Shown: positions 1-6,650, counted from the first letter of the stretch. The stretch is DNA of 7,066 nucleotides from JBCCBI01 sp039034155 (GCA_039034155.1 JBCCBI010000295.1:1-7066), one strand, 5' to 3'. Numbers and translations: made by a program. The notes: generated from the sequence alone by a model not told the origin.

Positions 1-240
1 ATCTTTGACTTCGTTTCGGCTGCCACCCAGAAAGTGGGTGAATAGTCTGACTGTTTCAGGCGTTTGCACCGTAGTGGTTACCAACGTTTTTGGATTCCAG
101 TGATCTGATCTCAAACGACCTTGGCCATAATTTTTCGACAGCATTGCCGCTCGTGCAGAAAGGAAATGGTTTGGCAATCCAACGGTTTGGAAATGATCAG
201 AGACTTTTTCTAGTGTTTGTTTAGCGTCGTCAAATTTCTG
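1..240 (-). pseudogene. Unidentified minus-strand gene remnant (3' side off the window)
   Basis: On the minus strand one frame is open from base 240 to the left edge, giving about 80 residues. The two plus-strand frames I read most fully both contain stops, as does the third early on. The peptide has a normal protein composition, with recognisable stretches such as SARAAMLSKNYGQGRLRSDH and TPETVRLFTHFLGG. I do not recognise the family. An in-frame TGA at 243-241 lies immediately upstream, and the only ATG is internal (144-142), with no clear ribosome binding site checked in front of it, so the 5' end of the gene appears to be missing. The open stretch ends almost exactly where homology to an amine oxidase begins on the other strand (about base 238). 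This suggests a rearrangement joined two truncated genes. A short intact gene using the internal ATG or a TTG cannot be excluded. Confidence 0.4.
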
Positions 241-438
241 TCACGCGAGCCATTTATTAGAGGTGCCTACGTGCGGGACTCAGAAAACTGGCGCAGAGTT
301 GCGGCGCTCGGTGAACCTGTTGCTGACAAGGTGTATTTTGCGGGTGATGCCTACACAGATGGTGACGATTGGGGCTTTGTGCATACGGCAGCGCAGTCGG
401 CGATGAACGTAGTTGATGTACTTGTACGTGGTGGATAG
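238..438 (+). pseudogene. C-terminal remnant of a flavin-containing amine oxidase
   Basis: The last ~67 codons of a FAD-dependent monoamine oxidase/flavin amine oxidoreductase remain. The segment reads SREPFIRGAY at the start (family: (W)S.(D/E)PF.RG.Y), then NWRRVAALGEPVADKVYFAGDAY, and GFVHTAAQSAMNVVDVL before the stop at 436-438. In this family the FAG(D/E) stretch and the following G.(V)H.A..SG helix close the FAD-binding domain near the C-terminus. Full proteins are about 400-500 residues; everything before this piece is absent. A TTG at 217 is the only upstream start and is preceded by an in-frame stop at 211-213, and bases 1-237 hold no amine-oxidase sequence on the plus strand. It cannot make a working oxidase and is probably not translated. 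Confidence 0.72.
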
Positions 439-452
439 TGCGTTTATGAGTT

Positions 453-506
453 GATAATAAAGCCTCGAGCCTTGTTACAGATGACATGGCTCGAGGCTTT
501 ATTATC
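453..506. terminator. Bidirectional hairpin terminator built from two inverted GCTCGAGG motifs
   Basis: Arms 453-471 and 488-506 are perfect 19-base reverse complements around a 16-nt loop. The loop-proximal half of each arm is the GC-rich word GGCTCGAGGC; the outer half is AT-rich (TTTATTATC on the exiting side of either strand). It therefore resembles a rho-independent terminator in both directions. It lies between the plus-strand amine-oxidase remnant (stop 438) and the minus-strand acetyltransferase gene (stop 647), where a bidirectional terminator would serve both. The U-tract is interrupted, so termination strength is uncertain. Confidence 0.75.
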
Positions 507-605
507 TCGTTCAAAACGAAACATCACTATGGTGTCTCTTTTTGCAATAGTTCCAGCTGTAACAATCACATACAAGACTGGTCTACATCAGTACACCAAA
601 TAGTT

Positions 606-617
606 AAGCTCGAGCTT
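606..617. repeat. 12-bp perfect palindrome containing the GCTCGAG motif
   Basis: AAGCTCGAGCTT is a perfect palindrome in the spacer 30 bases beyond the stop codon of the minus-strand acetyltransferase gene. It carries one unpaired copy of the repeated word (core 609-614). It is too short and has no loop, so it is unlikely to be a terminator by itself. It may be a protein-binding site or simply one member of the motif family. Confidence 0.6.
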
Positions 618-646
618 TTATCTTCGCGTCAGATAGCTTGATTGCT

Positions 647-925
647 CTAAGACCTTAACTTCACCAGACTCTGGTACTCAGGGTGTTTAGCAATATAAGC
701 TTTGACAAAAGGGCACATAGCAGCCGCTGTAATGTTGTTTTCTTTCACGTATTCCAACCCAAACTTCGCCAATTGACTGCCGATGCCTTGACCTTCAAGG
801 GCTTCAGGTACTTCGGTGTGGTGAAAAATAAGGGTATCACCCACTTTCATGTAGACCAAAACAGCCGTTCCTGCGTCTGTTTGAGCTTCAAACTGGTTTT
901 TCTCGGAGTTGTGTTGAATATTCAT
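647..925 (-). CDS. Small GNAT-fold N-acetyltransferase (YjdJ/GCN5-related type)
   Basis: This 92-residue protein belongs to the mini-GNAT family (Acetyltransf_CG; E. coli YjdJ type), usually about 90-100 residues. Residues around 15-40 form the beta strands (AGTAVLVYMKVGDTLIFHHTEV), followed by PEALEGQGIGSQLAKFGLEYVKEN, where EGQGIGS matches the acetyl-CoA pyrophosphate-binding loop (Q/RxxGxG/A). Then comes the family's C.(F/Y)...YI..HPEY ending, here CPFVKAYIAKHPEYQSLV. The family presumably transfers acetyl groups from acetyl-CoA, but the acceptor is unknown. The ATG at 925-923 fits family length. The only strong purine-rich element, AAGGAG, sits 13 bases upstream, which is unusually far, so initiation may be weak or start one codon earlier at CTG. 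The gene is divergent from the DUF5662 gene and convergent with the amine-oxidase remnant. Confidence 0.87.
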   Translation of the reverse strand: MNIQHNSEKNQFEAQTDAGTAVLVYMKVGDTLIFHHTEVPEALEGQGIGSQLAKFGLEYVKENNITAAAMCPFVKAYIAKHPEYQSLVKLRS

Positions 926-1051
926 CAGGATGCTTTAGCTCCTTAATCTTGACTATCTTTTACCTTTGTCAGTTCACTGGGCTAAATTTCAGCGTAGTTT
1001 TTCGTGCGGTTGAAAACGTTAAAGTAAATCCACCCTATACGAACTATACTA

Positions 1052-1058
1052 GCTCGAG
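1052..1058. repeat. Single GCTCGAG motif copy just before a start codon
   Basis: This copy ends two bases before the ATG at 1061, in the place where a ribosome binding site would normally overlap. Its GAG is too close to the ATG for an ordinary Shine-Dalgarno pairing. A TATACT hexamer (1045-1050) directly precedes it, so the motif may overlap a transcription start. Confidence 0.55.
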
Positions 1059-1060
1059 TC

Positions 1061-1480
1061 ATGCATCATTTTGCCTACCTCAAATTTCTGCTAATCCACA
1101 AGTACTTTGTCCTACTTGAAGGCCACAAACTAGGGCTCCCTTGGTGGCAACTATTACGACACGATTGGTCAAAATTTTTACCCGACGAGTGGTTTACTGG
1201 CGTTGCCTATCATCGCGATGGTACATCCAACACAGACACATTAGCAAAACACTACCGCCGCAACCGGCATCATCCGCAGTATTGGGTTCAGGGTGAGGCC
1301 GTCTCCCCTATGCCAAAACGTTTTTATTTGGAGATGATTGCTGATTGGCGGGCTATTGGGCGGGTTAAAGGGACGAGTACAGTTGAGTGGTATGAGGCGT
1401 ATGGCGTTAAGTTTCCATTTCATCCGGAGACAAGGGGCAAAGTAGAAAGCATCCTCTTTGAGGCTATCAAGCCTGAGTAA
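1061..1480 (+). CDS. DUF5662 family protein, function unknown
   Basis: This 139-residue soluble protein matches the DUF5662 pattern, known from bacterial and phage genomes without an assigned activity. What is visible: an N-terminal helix YLKFLLIHKYFVLLEGHKLG (residues 6-25), the conserved HDWSKF motif at 34-39 (family HD.SKF.P.E), the histidine-rich HYRRNRHHPQYW at 64-75, and EMIADWRAIG at 91-100. The clustered His/Asp residues suggest metal binding, but this is inference. There is no signal peptide or membrane segment. The start at 1061 matches where family members begin. No Shine-Dalgarno lies in front of it, and a TATACT at 1045-1050 would put the transcription start within a few bases of the ATG, so a leaderless or near-leaderless message is possible. 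The PhzF-like gene follows after 19 bases on the same strand, suggesting co-transcription. Confidence 0.83.
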   Translation: MHHFAYLKFLLIHKYFVLLEGHKLGLPWWQLLRHDWSKFLPDEWFTGVAYHRDGTSNTDTLAKHYRRNRHHPQYWVQGEAVSPMPKRFYLEMIADWRAIGRVKGTSTVEWYEAYGVKFPFHPETRGKVESILFEAIKPE

Positions 1481-1499
1481 GCACGCTAAAATACAAAGC

Positions 1500-2390
1500 A
1501 TGAAATATCAATTTTACACCTGCGATGTGTTCACAACAGACCGCTTTGGTGGCAATCCGCTCGCCGTTTTACCTCATGCGGACGGCCTCAGCAGCGAGCA
1601 AATGCAGCAAATTGCTAGGGAGTTTAACTACTCAGAAAGCACTTTTGTCTTACCTAGCGACGACCACACGCGGCAGGTGCGCATCTTTACACCAACCCAA
1701 GAAGTTCCTTTTGCGGGCCACCCGAACATTGGTACAGCTTTTACTCTAGCTAGTACAGGCGAACTCGGTGATGTTGATGGCGAAATAACGATCACCTTCG
1801 CAGAAAAAGCAGGACTAGTTCCCATTGCCATTCGCCCAACAGACAAAGGTATTTGGTGTGAACTCAAAGCGCCTGAAACACTTACGCTAGGACAGTCCTT
1901 TGATTTAGAGCTAATTGCAAGAGCGCTTTCACTGTCAGCTAGCGATATTGTGACAGACACACATCAACCTCAACTTGCGTCGGTGGGGTTGCCATTTATT
2001 ATGGTTGAGCTTAAAGACCAAGACGCGCTTGAACGCGCTCGAGCCTATGTGCCCGCTTTAGAAGAGATTCACGCGCAAGGAATTATGCCGGATGTTCTTG
2101 TATACGTTCGCTCAGAGGGTGAGGTTGATATTCGTGCGCGCGTTTTTGCACCCCTTGACGGCGTCCCCGAAGACCCAGCCACAGGCAGTGCTAACTGCGC
2201 ACTCACGGCGATGTTAACGCACTATCATGCGGATACAACCGGAGATTACCGTTGGCACATTGCCCAAGGTGTGGAGATGAAGCGTCCAAGTTTGCTCGAG
2301 GCACGTACTGAAAAACGGGATGGCGCAATTACAGGTGTGTGGATTGCGGGGCATTGTCAGATGGTAATAGAAGGGTATATTTATATTTAA
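1500..2390 (+). CDS. PhzF-family protein (phenazine-biosynthesis-like isomerase/epimerase fold)
   Basis: This 296-residue protein has the two-lobed diaminopimelate-epimerase-like fold of the PhzF family. PhzF itself isomerises trans-2,3-dihydro-3-hydroxyanthranilate, but most homologues (such as E. coli YddE) have unknown substrates, and no phenazine genes are nearby. Visible motifs: DVFTTDRFGGNPLAV (9-23), NYSEST with the family's catalytic glutamate at E46, PFAGHPNIGTA (70-80), PEDPATGSANC (223-233), and QGVEMKRPS (256-264), all in the usual order and spacing. Length is normal for the family (about 260-300). The ATG at 1500 places MKYQFYTCDVF at the usual family N-terminus. A TTG at 1458 would add 14 unrelated residues overlapping the DUF5662 gene and is rejected. 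No clear Shine-Dalgarno precedes 1500, so it may depend on translation of the gene 19 bases upstream. Confidence 0.92.
   Translation: MKYQFYTCDVFTTDRFGGNPLAVLPHADGLSSEQMQQIAREFNYSESTFVLPSDDHTRQVRIFTPTQEVPFAGHPNIGTAFTLASTGELGDVDGEITITFAEKAGLVPIAIRPTDKGIWCELKAPETLTLGQSFDLELIARALSLSASDIVTDTHQPQLASVGLPFIMVELKDQDALERARAYVPALEEIHAQGIMPDVLVYVRSEGEVDIRARVFAPLDGVPEDPATGSANCALTAMLTHYHADTTGDYRWHIAQGVEMKRPSLLEARTEKRDGAITGVWIAGHCQMVIEGYIYI
2037..2044. repeat. GCTCGAGC motif copy inside the PhzF-family gene
   Basis: One single copy of the repeated word. It is read in the frame GCT CGA GCC (Ala-Arg-Ala), a different codon phase from the copy at 2294. Confidence 0.6.
2294..2301. repeat. GCTCGAGG motif copy near the 3' end of the PhzF-family gene
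   Basis: A single copy read as CTC GAG (Leu-Glu). It is the last copy before a 3.2-kb stretch with none. Confidence 0.6.
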
Positions 2391-2416
2391 GCTACGTTTT
2401 TCGAGTGTTCAACAAC

Positions 2417-2446
2417 TTGACATTCATAATCAACGTTGCTTAAAAT
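2417..2446 (+). promoter_or_regulatory. Sigma70-type promoter for the PHP/ATPase gene
   Basis: A perfect -35 hexamer TTGACA (2417-2422), an 18-base spacer and TAAAAT (2441-2446, one mismatch from TATAAT). Transcription would start near 2453, leaving a leader of about 50 bases before the ATG at 2504. It starts 27 bases after the PhzF stop, so the PHP/ATPase gene has its own promoter. No operator or hairpin is evident in the leader. Confidence 0.6.
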
Positions 2447-2493
2447 AATTTTGTATCTGACCCTTTTTTAAATTTTAAGTTGAATGGTTTCTT

Positions 2494-2498
2494 AGGAG
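2494..2498 (+). promoter_or_regulatory. Ribosome binding site that sets the start of the PHP/ATPase gene
   Basis: AGGAG lies five bases before the ATG at 2504. This decides in favour of 2504 over an in-frame TTG at 2480, whose eight extra residues (MNGFLGVS) would be encoded by the ribosome binding site itself. Confidence 0.8.
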
Positions 2499-2503
2499 TA
2501 TCA

Positions 2504-5386
2504 ATGTATTTACATAAAGGCTCTTTGTGGAGAAAGTGGGACCTACACTTACACACTCCTTCTTCATATGATTATCAAAATAGCGCAGTTACAAATGAGC
2601 AAATTATAGATGCATTAGTCAGTTCTAACATTCGATTAGCAGCAATAACTGACCATCATGTTATCGATTTACAGAGGATTCAAGAGCTACAAAAACTAGG
2701 GAAAGGAAAGGTAACTATATTACCAGGTATTGAGCTACGCTCTGAGTTAGGTGGAAATAGCTCTATTCACTATATTGGAATTTTCCCAGAAGATTGTCCT
2801 CTACAATATGTTTGGAATAATCTAAGCAGTAGACTAAAGTTAGCAGTTGAGGATATTAAAGAGGCAGGTGGAGATGATTCTGTTTGGGCAAGCATTTGGG
2901 ATGCCTCCAAAGTCATCCATGAGAATCAAGGTATAATTACGCTCCATGCAGGAAAAAAAGCTAATTCTATTGAGGAAGTTCCAAACAGGGAATTGTTTAA
3001 ACAGGCATTAAAAAAGAAAGTGCTTAAGGATGTAGACGCTCTTGAGCTAGGCAGACCAGATGATTCAAATGCTTATGAAGAAATTGTATTCCCAGCAATC
3101 AATGAATATCTGCCTTTAATAATTTGTTCTGACAATCATAATGCTACCAATTATAGGTTAAAAGAAAATTGCTGGTTCCGAGCCGACCCTAATTTTTATG
3201 GACTCAAGCAAGTTATTGTTGAACCGAAAGAGCGTGTATTTATTGGTGATAAGCCTCCAAAACGCAAGCTAGTTGCTAATAATCGCACACGCTACGTTGA
3301 ATCTATCTCAATCAACAAAAAGGTCAACTCAAGCCTTGATGACATTTGGTTTGGACAAGTGAAATTAGATTTGAATCATGATTTAGTCGCAATTATAGGA
3401 AACAAAGGAACAGGCAAAAGCGCGCTTGCAGAAATTATAGGATTATTAGGAAACACACACAATGCAAATAGTTTTTCGTTTCTCTCTAAAGAGCGTTTTA
3501 AGCAACCCAAGAACAACCTAGCACTTCATTTCGAGGGAGAAATACACTGGGCCGACGGAGAACTAAAGAGCAATATCTTAAATGACAATGTTAACTTTGA
3601 TGCACCAGAGCAAATTAAATGCATACCACAGGGACTATTTGAAGACATCTGTAATGAGATATCATCAGGTGAAGCCAATAAGTTTAACGATGAACTCCGC
3701 AAAGTTATATTCTCACACGTACCCACTGCAGAGAGACTAGGTAAGGATTCTTTAGATAGTCTAATCCAACACCAAACCGACGAAATCTCTGATGCAATTG
3801 AGATATTAAAGAATAGATTAGCAGAAAAGAATAATCAGATTGTGGAGATTGAAAAACGTCTACGACCTCAGTACAGAAAACAACTAGAAAACCAGCTAAC
3901 TGAAAAACAAAGTGAATTAACTGCGCATAGCGCTAGCAAACCAGAAACCGTTACACAGCCTAGTGAGGAGAGTTCCGACCAAACTTTAGTTGATCAACTC
4001 AATACACTTACATCTAGTATTACTGGAATAGAAAATGCTATAGCGCAACAAAAAACCAAAGAATCTATTAGTGCTATTAAGGCTACATCTGCTCAGAAAG
4101 TTATAAATAGATTGGAGAACTTTAGGGCAGAATTTCATGAACTCGAAGGACTATTAGCTTCTGACATACAAGAGATTGAGACTTCATTTGAATCAATTAT
4201 ACGTTTAACAATTGACACAAGTACAGTAAAAGATAAATTAAAAGCCTATGAAAAAGACAAACAAGATGCTGCGAATTTGCTTAACCCTAATATTGATCAA
4301 AACCTGATATCACAACTTGATAGTATGAAAAGTCAGCTAACTACTCTACAGAATGAGCTTAGTGAACCAAGCAGGCTTTATGAGGTCTATCAAACGGAGC
4401 TGAAAGAATGGCAATCCTCACAATTAGTCTTGTTCGGCGATAAGGATGCAGTAGGAACAATATCTTATTTAGAGCATAAATTAAATGAAATTGACGTACT
4501 TCCTGATCAATTGTTCCAAGCTAAAGCTGAACGACTGTCTATAGTAAATGACATATATAAGAGAATCTTGTCGCTTGCCAGTGAATATAAGAAAATTTAC
4601 TCTCCAGTTCAAAGTTTTAATGAACAAAATAATGTGTCAGGGGACATGTTTGATCTTGAATTTGACGTATCTATTGTTGATCAAGGGATAGAGCAGCATT
4701 TCTTTGATTGGATCGCACGCAATGTTACAGGGTCGTTTTATGGTAGACAAGAGGGCTCTGAAGCTCTAAAGCTCATTATTGATCGACATGATTTCAATAG
4801 CTGGGACGGAGTTCAAGCATTTCTTCATGAGTTAATGGAAAATCTTGAAGTTGATAAGCGACAATCTGACAAATCACCTATAGAGGTTGGTAGTCAGCTG
4901 AGACAAGGCAAAGAATTGAGCAGCTTTTATAACTACATTTTCTCACTTGATTATCTACGACCGCGCTATGTACTCAAACTAGACGGTAAAGAATTGAGTC
5001 AACTATCACCAGGTGAGAGAGGTGCTTTATTATTGGTCTTTTACCTGTTAATTGATAAATCAATAATTCCCCTAATCATCGATCAACCAGAAGAAAATCT
5101 CGACAATCAAACAGTTTACAAGCACTTGGTAAATGCAATTAAACAGGCAAAAAGTACAAGACAGGTTATTATCGTCACACACAATCCAAATTTAGCCGTT
5201 GTTTGTGATGCAGAGCAGGTCATTTGTTGTTCGATTGACAAGAAAAATGGAAATGAAATGACTTACATATCTGGGGCAATCGAAAGCCCAGAGATAAATC
5301 AGCGTATCATGGATATTTTAGAGGGGACGAAGCCGGCCTTCAACAATAGAAGATTAAAGTATGCTCCTTTTCAAGAGTCGACATAA
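2504..5386 (+). CDS. ppl: PHP phosphoesterase-SMC/ABC ATPase fusion; Ppl (TrlF-family) putative antiphage protein
   Basis: The protein has 960 residues. An N-terminal PHP domain (about 1-240) keeps its metal-ligand motifs: DLHLHT (D13, H15, H17), TDHH (D50-H52), GIEL (E77), TLHAGK (H149) and CSDNHN (D210, H212). An SMC/RecN-like ABC ATPase follows: Walker A GNKGTGKS (299-306), a long charged helical, probably coiled-coil, region (about 420-700), the signature LSPGERG (834-840), Walker B PLIIDQPEENLD (856-867), and switch His in VTHN (H893). PHP domains hydrolyse phosphoesters, and such ATPases typically sense or gate DNA/RNA substrates. This architecture and size match the single-gene defence system Ppl (polymerase/histidinol phosphatase-like; Gao et al. 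2020) and NCBI's TrlF-family ATPases. All catalytic motifs look intact. It is AT-rich beside GC-richer neighbours, has its own promoter, and lacks the GCTCGAG motif, all consistent with horizontal acquisition. The exact nucleic-acid substrate and phage target cannot be read from sequence. Confidence 0.88.
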   Translation: MYLHKGSLWRKWDLHLHTPSSYDYQNSAVTNEQIIDALVSSNIRLAAITDHHVIDLQRIQELQKLGKGKVTILPGIELRSELGGNSSIHYIGIFPEDCPLQYVWNNLSSRLKLAVEDIKEAGGDDSVWASIWDASKVIHENQGIITLHAGKKANSIEEVPNRELFKQALKKKVLKDVDALELGRPDDSNAYEEIVFPAINEYLPLIICSDNHNATNYRLKENCWFRADPNFYGLKQVIVEPKERVFIGDKPPKRKLVANNRTRYVESISINKKVNSSLDDIWFGQVKLDLNHDLVAIIGNKGTGKSALAEIIGLLGNTHNANSFSFLSKERFKQPKNNLALHFEGEIHWADGELKSNILNDNVNFDAPEQIKCIPQGLFEDICNEISSGEANKFNDELRKVIFSHVPTAERLGKDSLDSLIQHQTDEISDAIEILKNRLAEKNNQIVEIEKRLRPQYRKQLENQLTEKQSELTAHSASKPETVTQPSEESSDQTLVDQLNTLTSSITGIENAIAQQKTKESISAIKATSAQKVINRLENFRAEFHELEGLLASDIQEIETSFESIIRLTIDTSTVKDKLKAYEKDKQDAANLLNPNIDQNLISQLDSMKSQLTTLQNELSEPSRLYEVYQTELKEWQSSQLVLFGDKDAVGTISYLEHKLNEIDVLPDQLFQAKAERLSIVNDIYKRILSLASEYKKIYSPVQSFNEQNNVSGDMFDLEFDVSIVDQGIEQHFFDWIARNVTGSFYGRQEGSEALKLIIDRHDFNSWDGVQAFLHELMENLEVDKRQSDKSPIEVGSQLRQGKELSSFYNYIFSLDYLRPRYVLKLDGKELSQLSPGERGALLLVFYLLIDKSIIPLIIDQPEENLDNQTVYKHLVNAIKQAKSTRQVIIVTHNPNLAVVCDAEQVICCSIDKKNGNEMTYISGAIESPEINQRIMDILEGTKPAFNNRRLKYAPFQEST

Positions 5387-5486
5387 GTACAACACTCAAG
5401 TTTTTGAGCTGCCTAAATCATGTCTCATTTGTTTTTGAATTCTATGTAAACTCGATTATCAATCCAAGTGAAATGATGACCAACCA

Positions 5487-5494
5487 GCTCGAGC
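5487..5494. repeat. GCTCGAGC motif copy just downstream of the OYE gene
   Basis: An 8-base palindrome in the spacer, 11 bases beyond the stop of the minus-strand OYE gene. It is the first copy after the PHP/ATPase gene, so it bounds the right side of the motif-free stretch. Confidence 0.6.
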
Positions 5495-5504
5495 AACTCT
5501 ACTC

Positions 5505-6590
5505 TTAACCCACCCAAAACGCATTCTGCTCAGACATAATGTGCTTATCTTCCACACCCAAAGCTTTGGCAGCTCGGTAAGGCCAGTACGGATCACGCAA
5601 ATACTCACGTGCCATTAGCACCACATCTGCTTGACCCGACGCGACAATCTCATCTGCTTGCTTGGCTTCGGTAATCGCTCCGACTGCCATGGTCATAATG
5701 TCAGCCTCACGCCGAATCTGTGCGGCCAAACCAACCTGGTCTTCCACACTTCCAGATAGTGATGTGCGCGAAACAGCTGACGCCCCGCCTGAACTGCAAT
5801 CAATAATATCCACGCCTAGGTCTTTAAGCCACCGTGCCATCTGCACGTTGTCATCGATGGTCAAGCCACCCTCGAGCCAGTCCGAGGCTGACAAACGCAC
5901 GGCTAAAGGCAACCGTTCAGGCCAAACCTCACGTACTGCCTTAGTCGTCTCCAACAGCATACGCGCTCTGTTCTCGAGCGTTCCGCCGTAATTGTCCTCT
6001 CGATCATTGACCAGTGGCGAAAAGAAACTATGCAGCAAGTAACCATGAGCCGCATGAAGCTCGAGCAGCTCGTAGCCTGCCTCTAACGACCGCTTGGCAG
6101 CCTCAACAAACGCGTGTTGGACGCGCTCAATATCCGCCTTATCCATCTGTTTGGGTACTTTGGGAAGGCGCCCGTCGGGGTCAAACGCTTTGTCAGTGGG
6201 GGCAATCGTGTCGTAGCCACCTTCGTCATTGGTGAGCTGTTTACCGCCTTGCCACGGCCGCGCGGCACTTGCTTTACGCCCTGCGTGCGCTAGCTGAACC
6301 GCCGGCACGGCACCGTGTTCTTTTTGAAATGCCGTGATGCGCCTCAAGGGCTCAATCTGGGCATCATTCCAAAGCCCAGCATCGTGGGGGGTAATACGAC
6401 CTTCAGGAGATACCGCCGTTGCCTCACAAATAATGAGTCCTGCGCCACCCACAGCCCTCGAGCCAAGATGAACCATGTGCCAGTCGTTTGCCATACCATC
6501 AACTGAACTGTACTGACACATGGGCGCAACCCCAATGCGATTACGAAGCGTGATGTCTTTGAGTTTAAGTTCGGAAAATAAGTGAGGCAT
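5505..6590 (-). CDS. Class III Old Yellow Enzyme, NADPH-dependent ene-reductase (YqjM/XenA-like)
   Basis: This 361-residue FMN-binding TIM-barrel oxidoreductase belongs to the YqjM/NamA and XenA branch of the OYE family (about 340-365 residues), which reduces activated C=C bonds and some nitro compounds with NAD(P)H. Visible motifs: APMCQYSS, with the class III cysteine (C25) and Y27 that tune the flavin; DWHMVHLGSRAVGGAGLI (36-53); QLAHAGRKASA (99-109); the substrate-anion pair in LHAAHGY (H179, H182, with Y184); SPLVNDREDNYGGTLENR (191-208); and the FMN-phosphate region MAVGAIT..AREYLRDP (301-334, R328). The active site appears complete. XenA's W302 seems to be valine here, nearer to YqjM. 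No Shine-Dalgarno is evident before the ATG at 6590-6588. The gene is convergent with the PHP/ATPase gene (118-base spacer) and divergent from the sulfotransferase. It contains four GCTCGAG copies. The physiological substrate is unknown. Confidence 0.94.
   Translation of the reverse strand: MPHLFSELKLKDITLRNRIGVAPMCQYSSVDGMANDWHMVHLGSRAVGGAGLIICEATAVSPEGRITPHDAGLWNDAQIEPLRRITAFQKEHGAVPAVQLAHAGRKASAARPWQGGKQLTNDEGGYDTIAPTDKAFDPDGRLPKVPKQMDKADIERVQHAFVEAAKRSLEAGYELLELHAAHGYLLHSFFSPLVNDREDNYGGTLENRARMLLETTKAVREVWPERLPLAVRLSASDWLEGGLTIDDNVQMARWLKDLGVDIIDCSSGGASAVSRTSLSGSVEDQVGLAAQIRREADIMTMAVGAITEAKQADEIVASGQADVVLMAREYLRDPYWPYRAAKALGVEDKHIMSEQNAFWVG
5870..5877. repeat. GCTCGAGG motif copy in the OYE gene (1 of 4)
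   Basis: Read on the minus strand as CTC GAG (Leu-Glu, in DWLEGG). It extends to GGCTCGAGG, as in the hairpin at 453-506. Confidence 0.6.
5973..5979. repeat. GCTCGAG motif copy in the OYE gene (2 of 4)
   Basis: Read on the minus strand as CTC GAG (Leu-Glu, in GTLENR, a conserved family motif). Here protein conservation alone could explain part of the word. Confidence 0.55.
6059..6066. repeat. GCTCGAGC motif copy in the OYE gene (3 of 4)
   Basis: Read on the minus strand as CTC GAG within ELLELHAAH, just before the active-site histidines. Confidence 0.55.
6456..6463. repeat. GCTCGAGG motif copy in the OYE gene (4 of 4)
   Basis: Read on the minus strand in the phase GGC TCG AGG (Gly-Ser-Arg in HLGSRAVGG). 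It uses AGG, an arginine codon that is rare in many gammaproteobacteria. That fits selection for the DNA word rather than for codon choice. Confidence 0.6.
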
Positions 6591-6650
6591 GATGCATAGT
6601 TTAAATCACGGGTGAGGCCTTTGGGGGAACCCGCTAGGCAACATGATGGC

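Noticed and set aside
257..514. Minus-strand open frame of 85 codons across the amine-oxidase remnant and hairpin
   Set aside because: It starts inside the terminator hairpin and runs antisense to recognisable amine-oxidase sequence; composition (many H, P, Q, S) is typical of a shadow frame.
683..946. Plus-strand open frame of 87 codons
   Set aside because: It lies antisense to the well-supported GNAT acetyltransferase gene and has no family resemblance; it is a shadow frame.
1458..1499. Upstream TTG start for the PhzF-family gene
   Set aside because: The 14 extra residues are not family-like and overlap the DUF5662 coding region; the ATG at 1500 gives the normal N-terminus.
2480..2503. 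Upstream TTG start for the PHP/ATPase gene
   Set aside because: The AGGAG at 2494-2498 clearly serves the ATG at 2504.
5395..5408. Small hairpin CTCAA/TTGAG after the PHP/ATPase gene as a terminator
   Set aside because: Only five base pairs and no following T-tract; no convincing terminator is visible in 5387-5504.
2401..5498. TCGAG and CAACT shared by both flanks of the AT-rich segment, as possible target-site duplications
   Set aside because: The words are short, differently spaced on the two sides, and one belongs to the widespread motif; this looks like chance.
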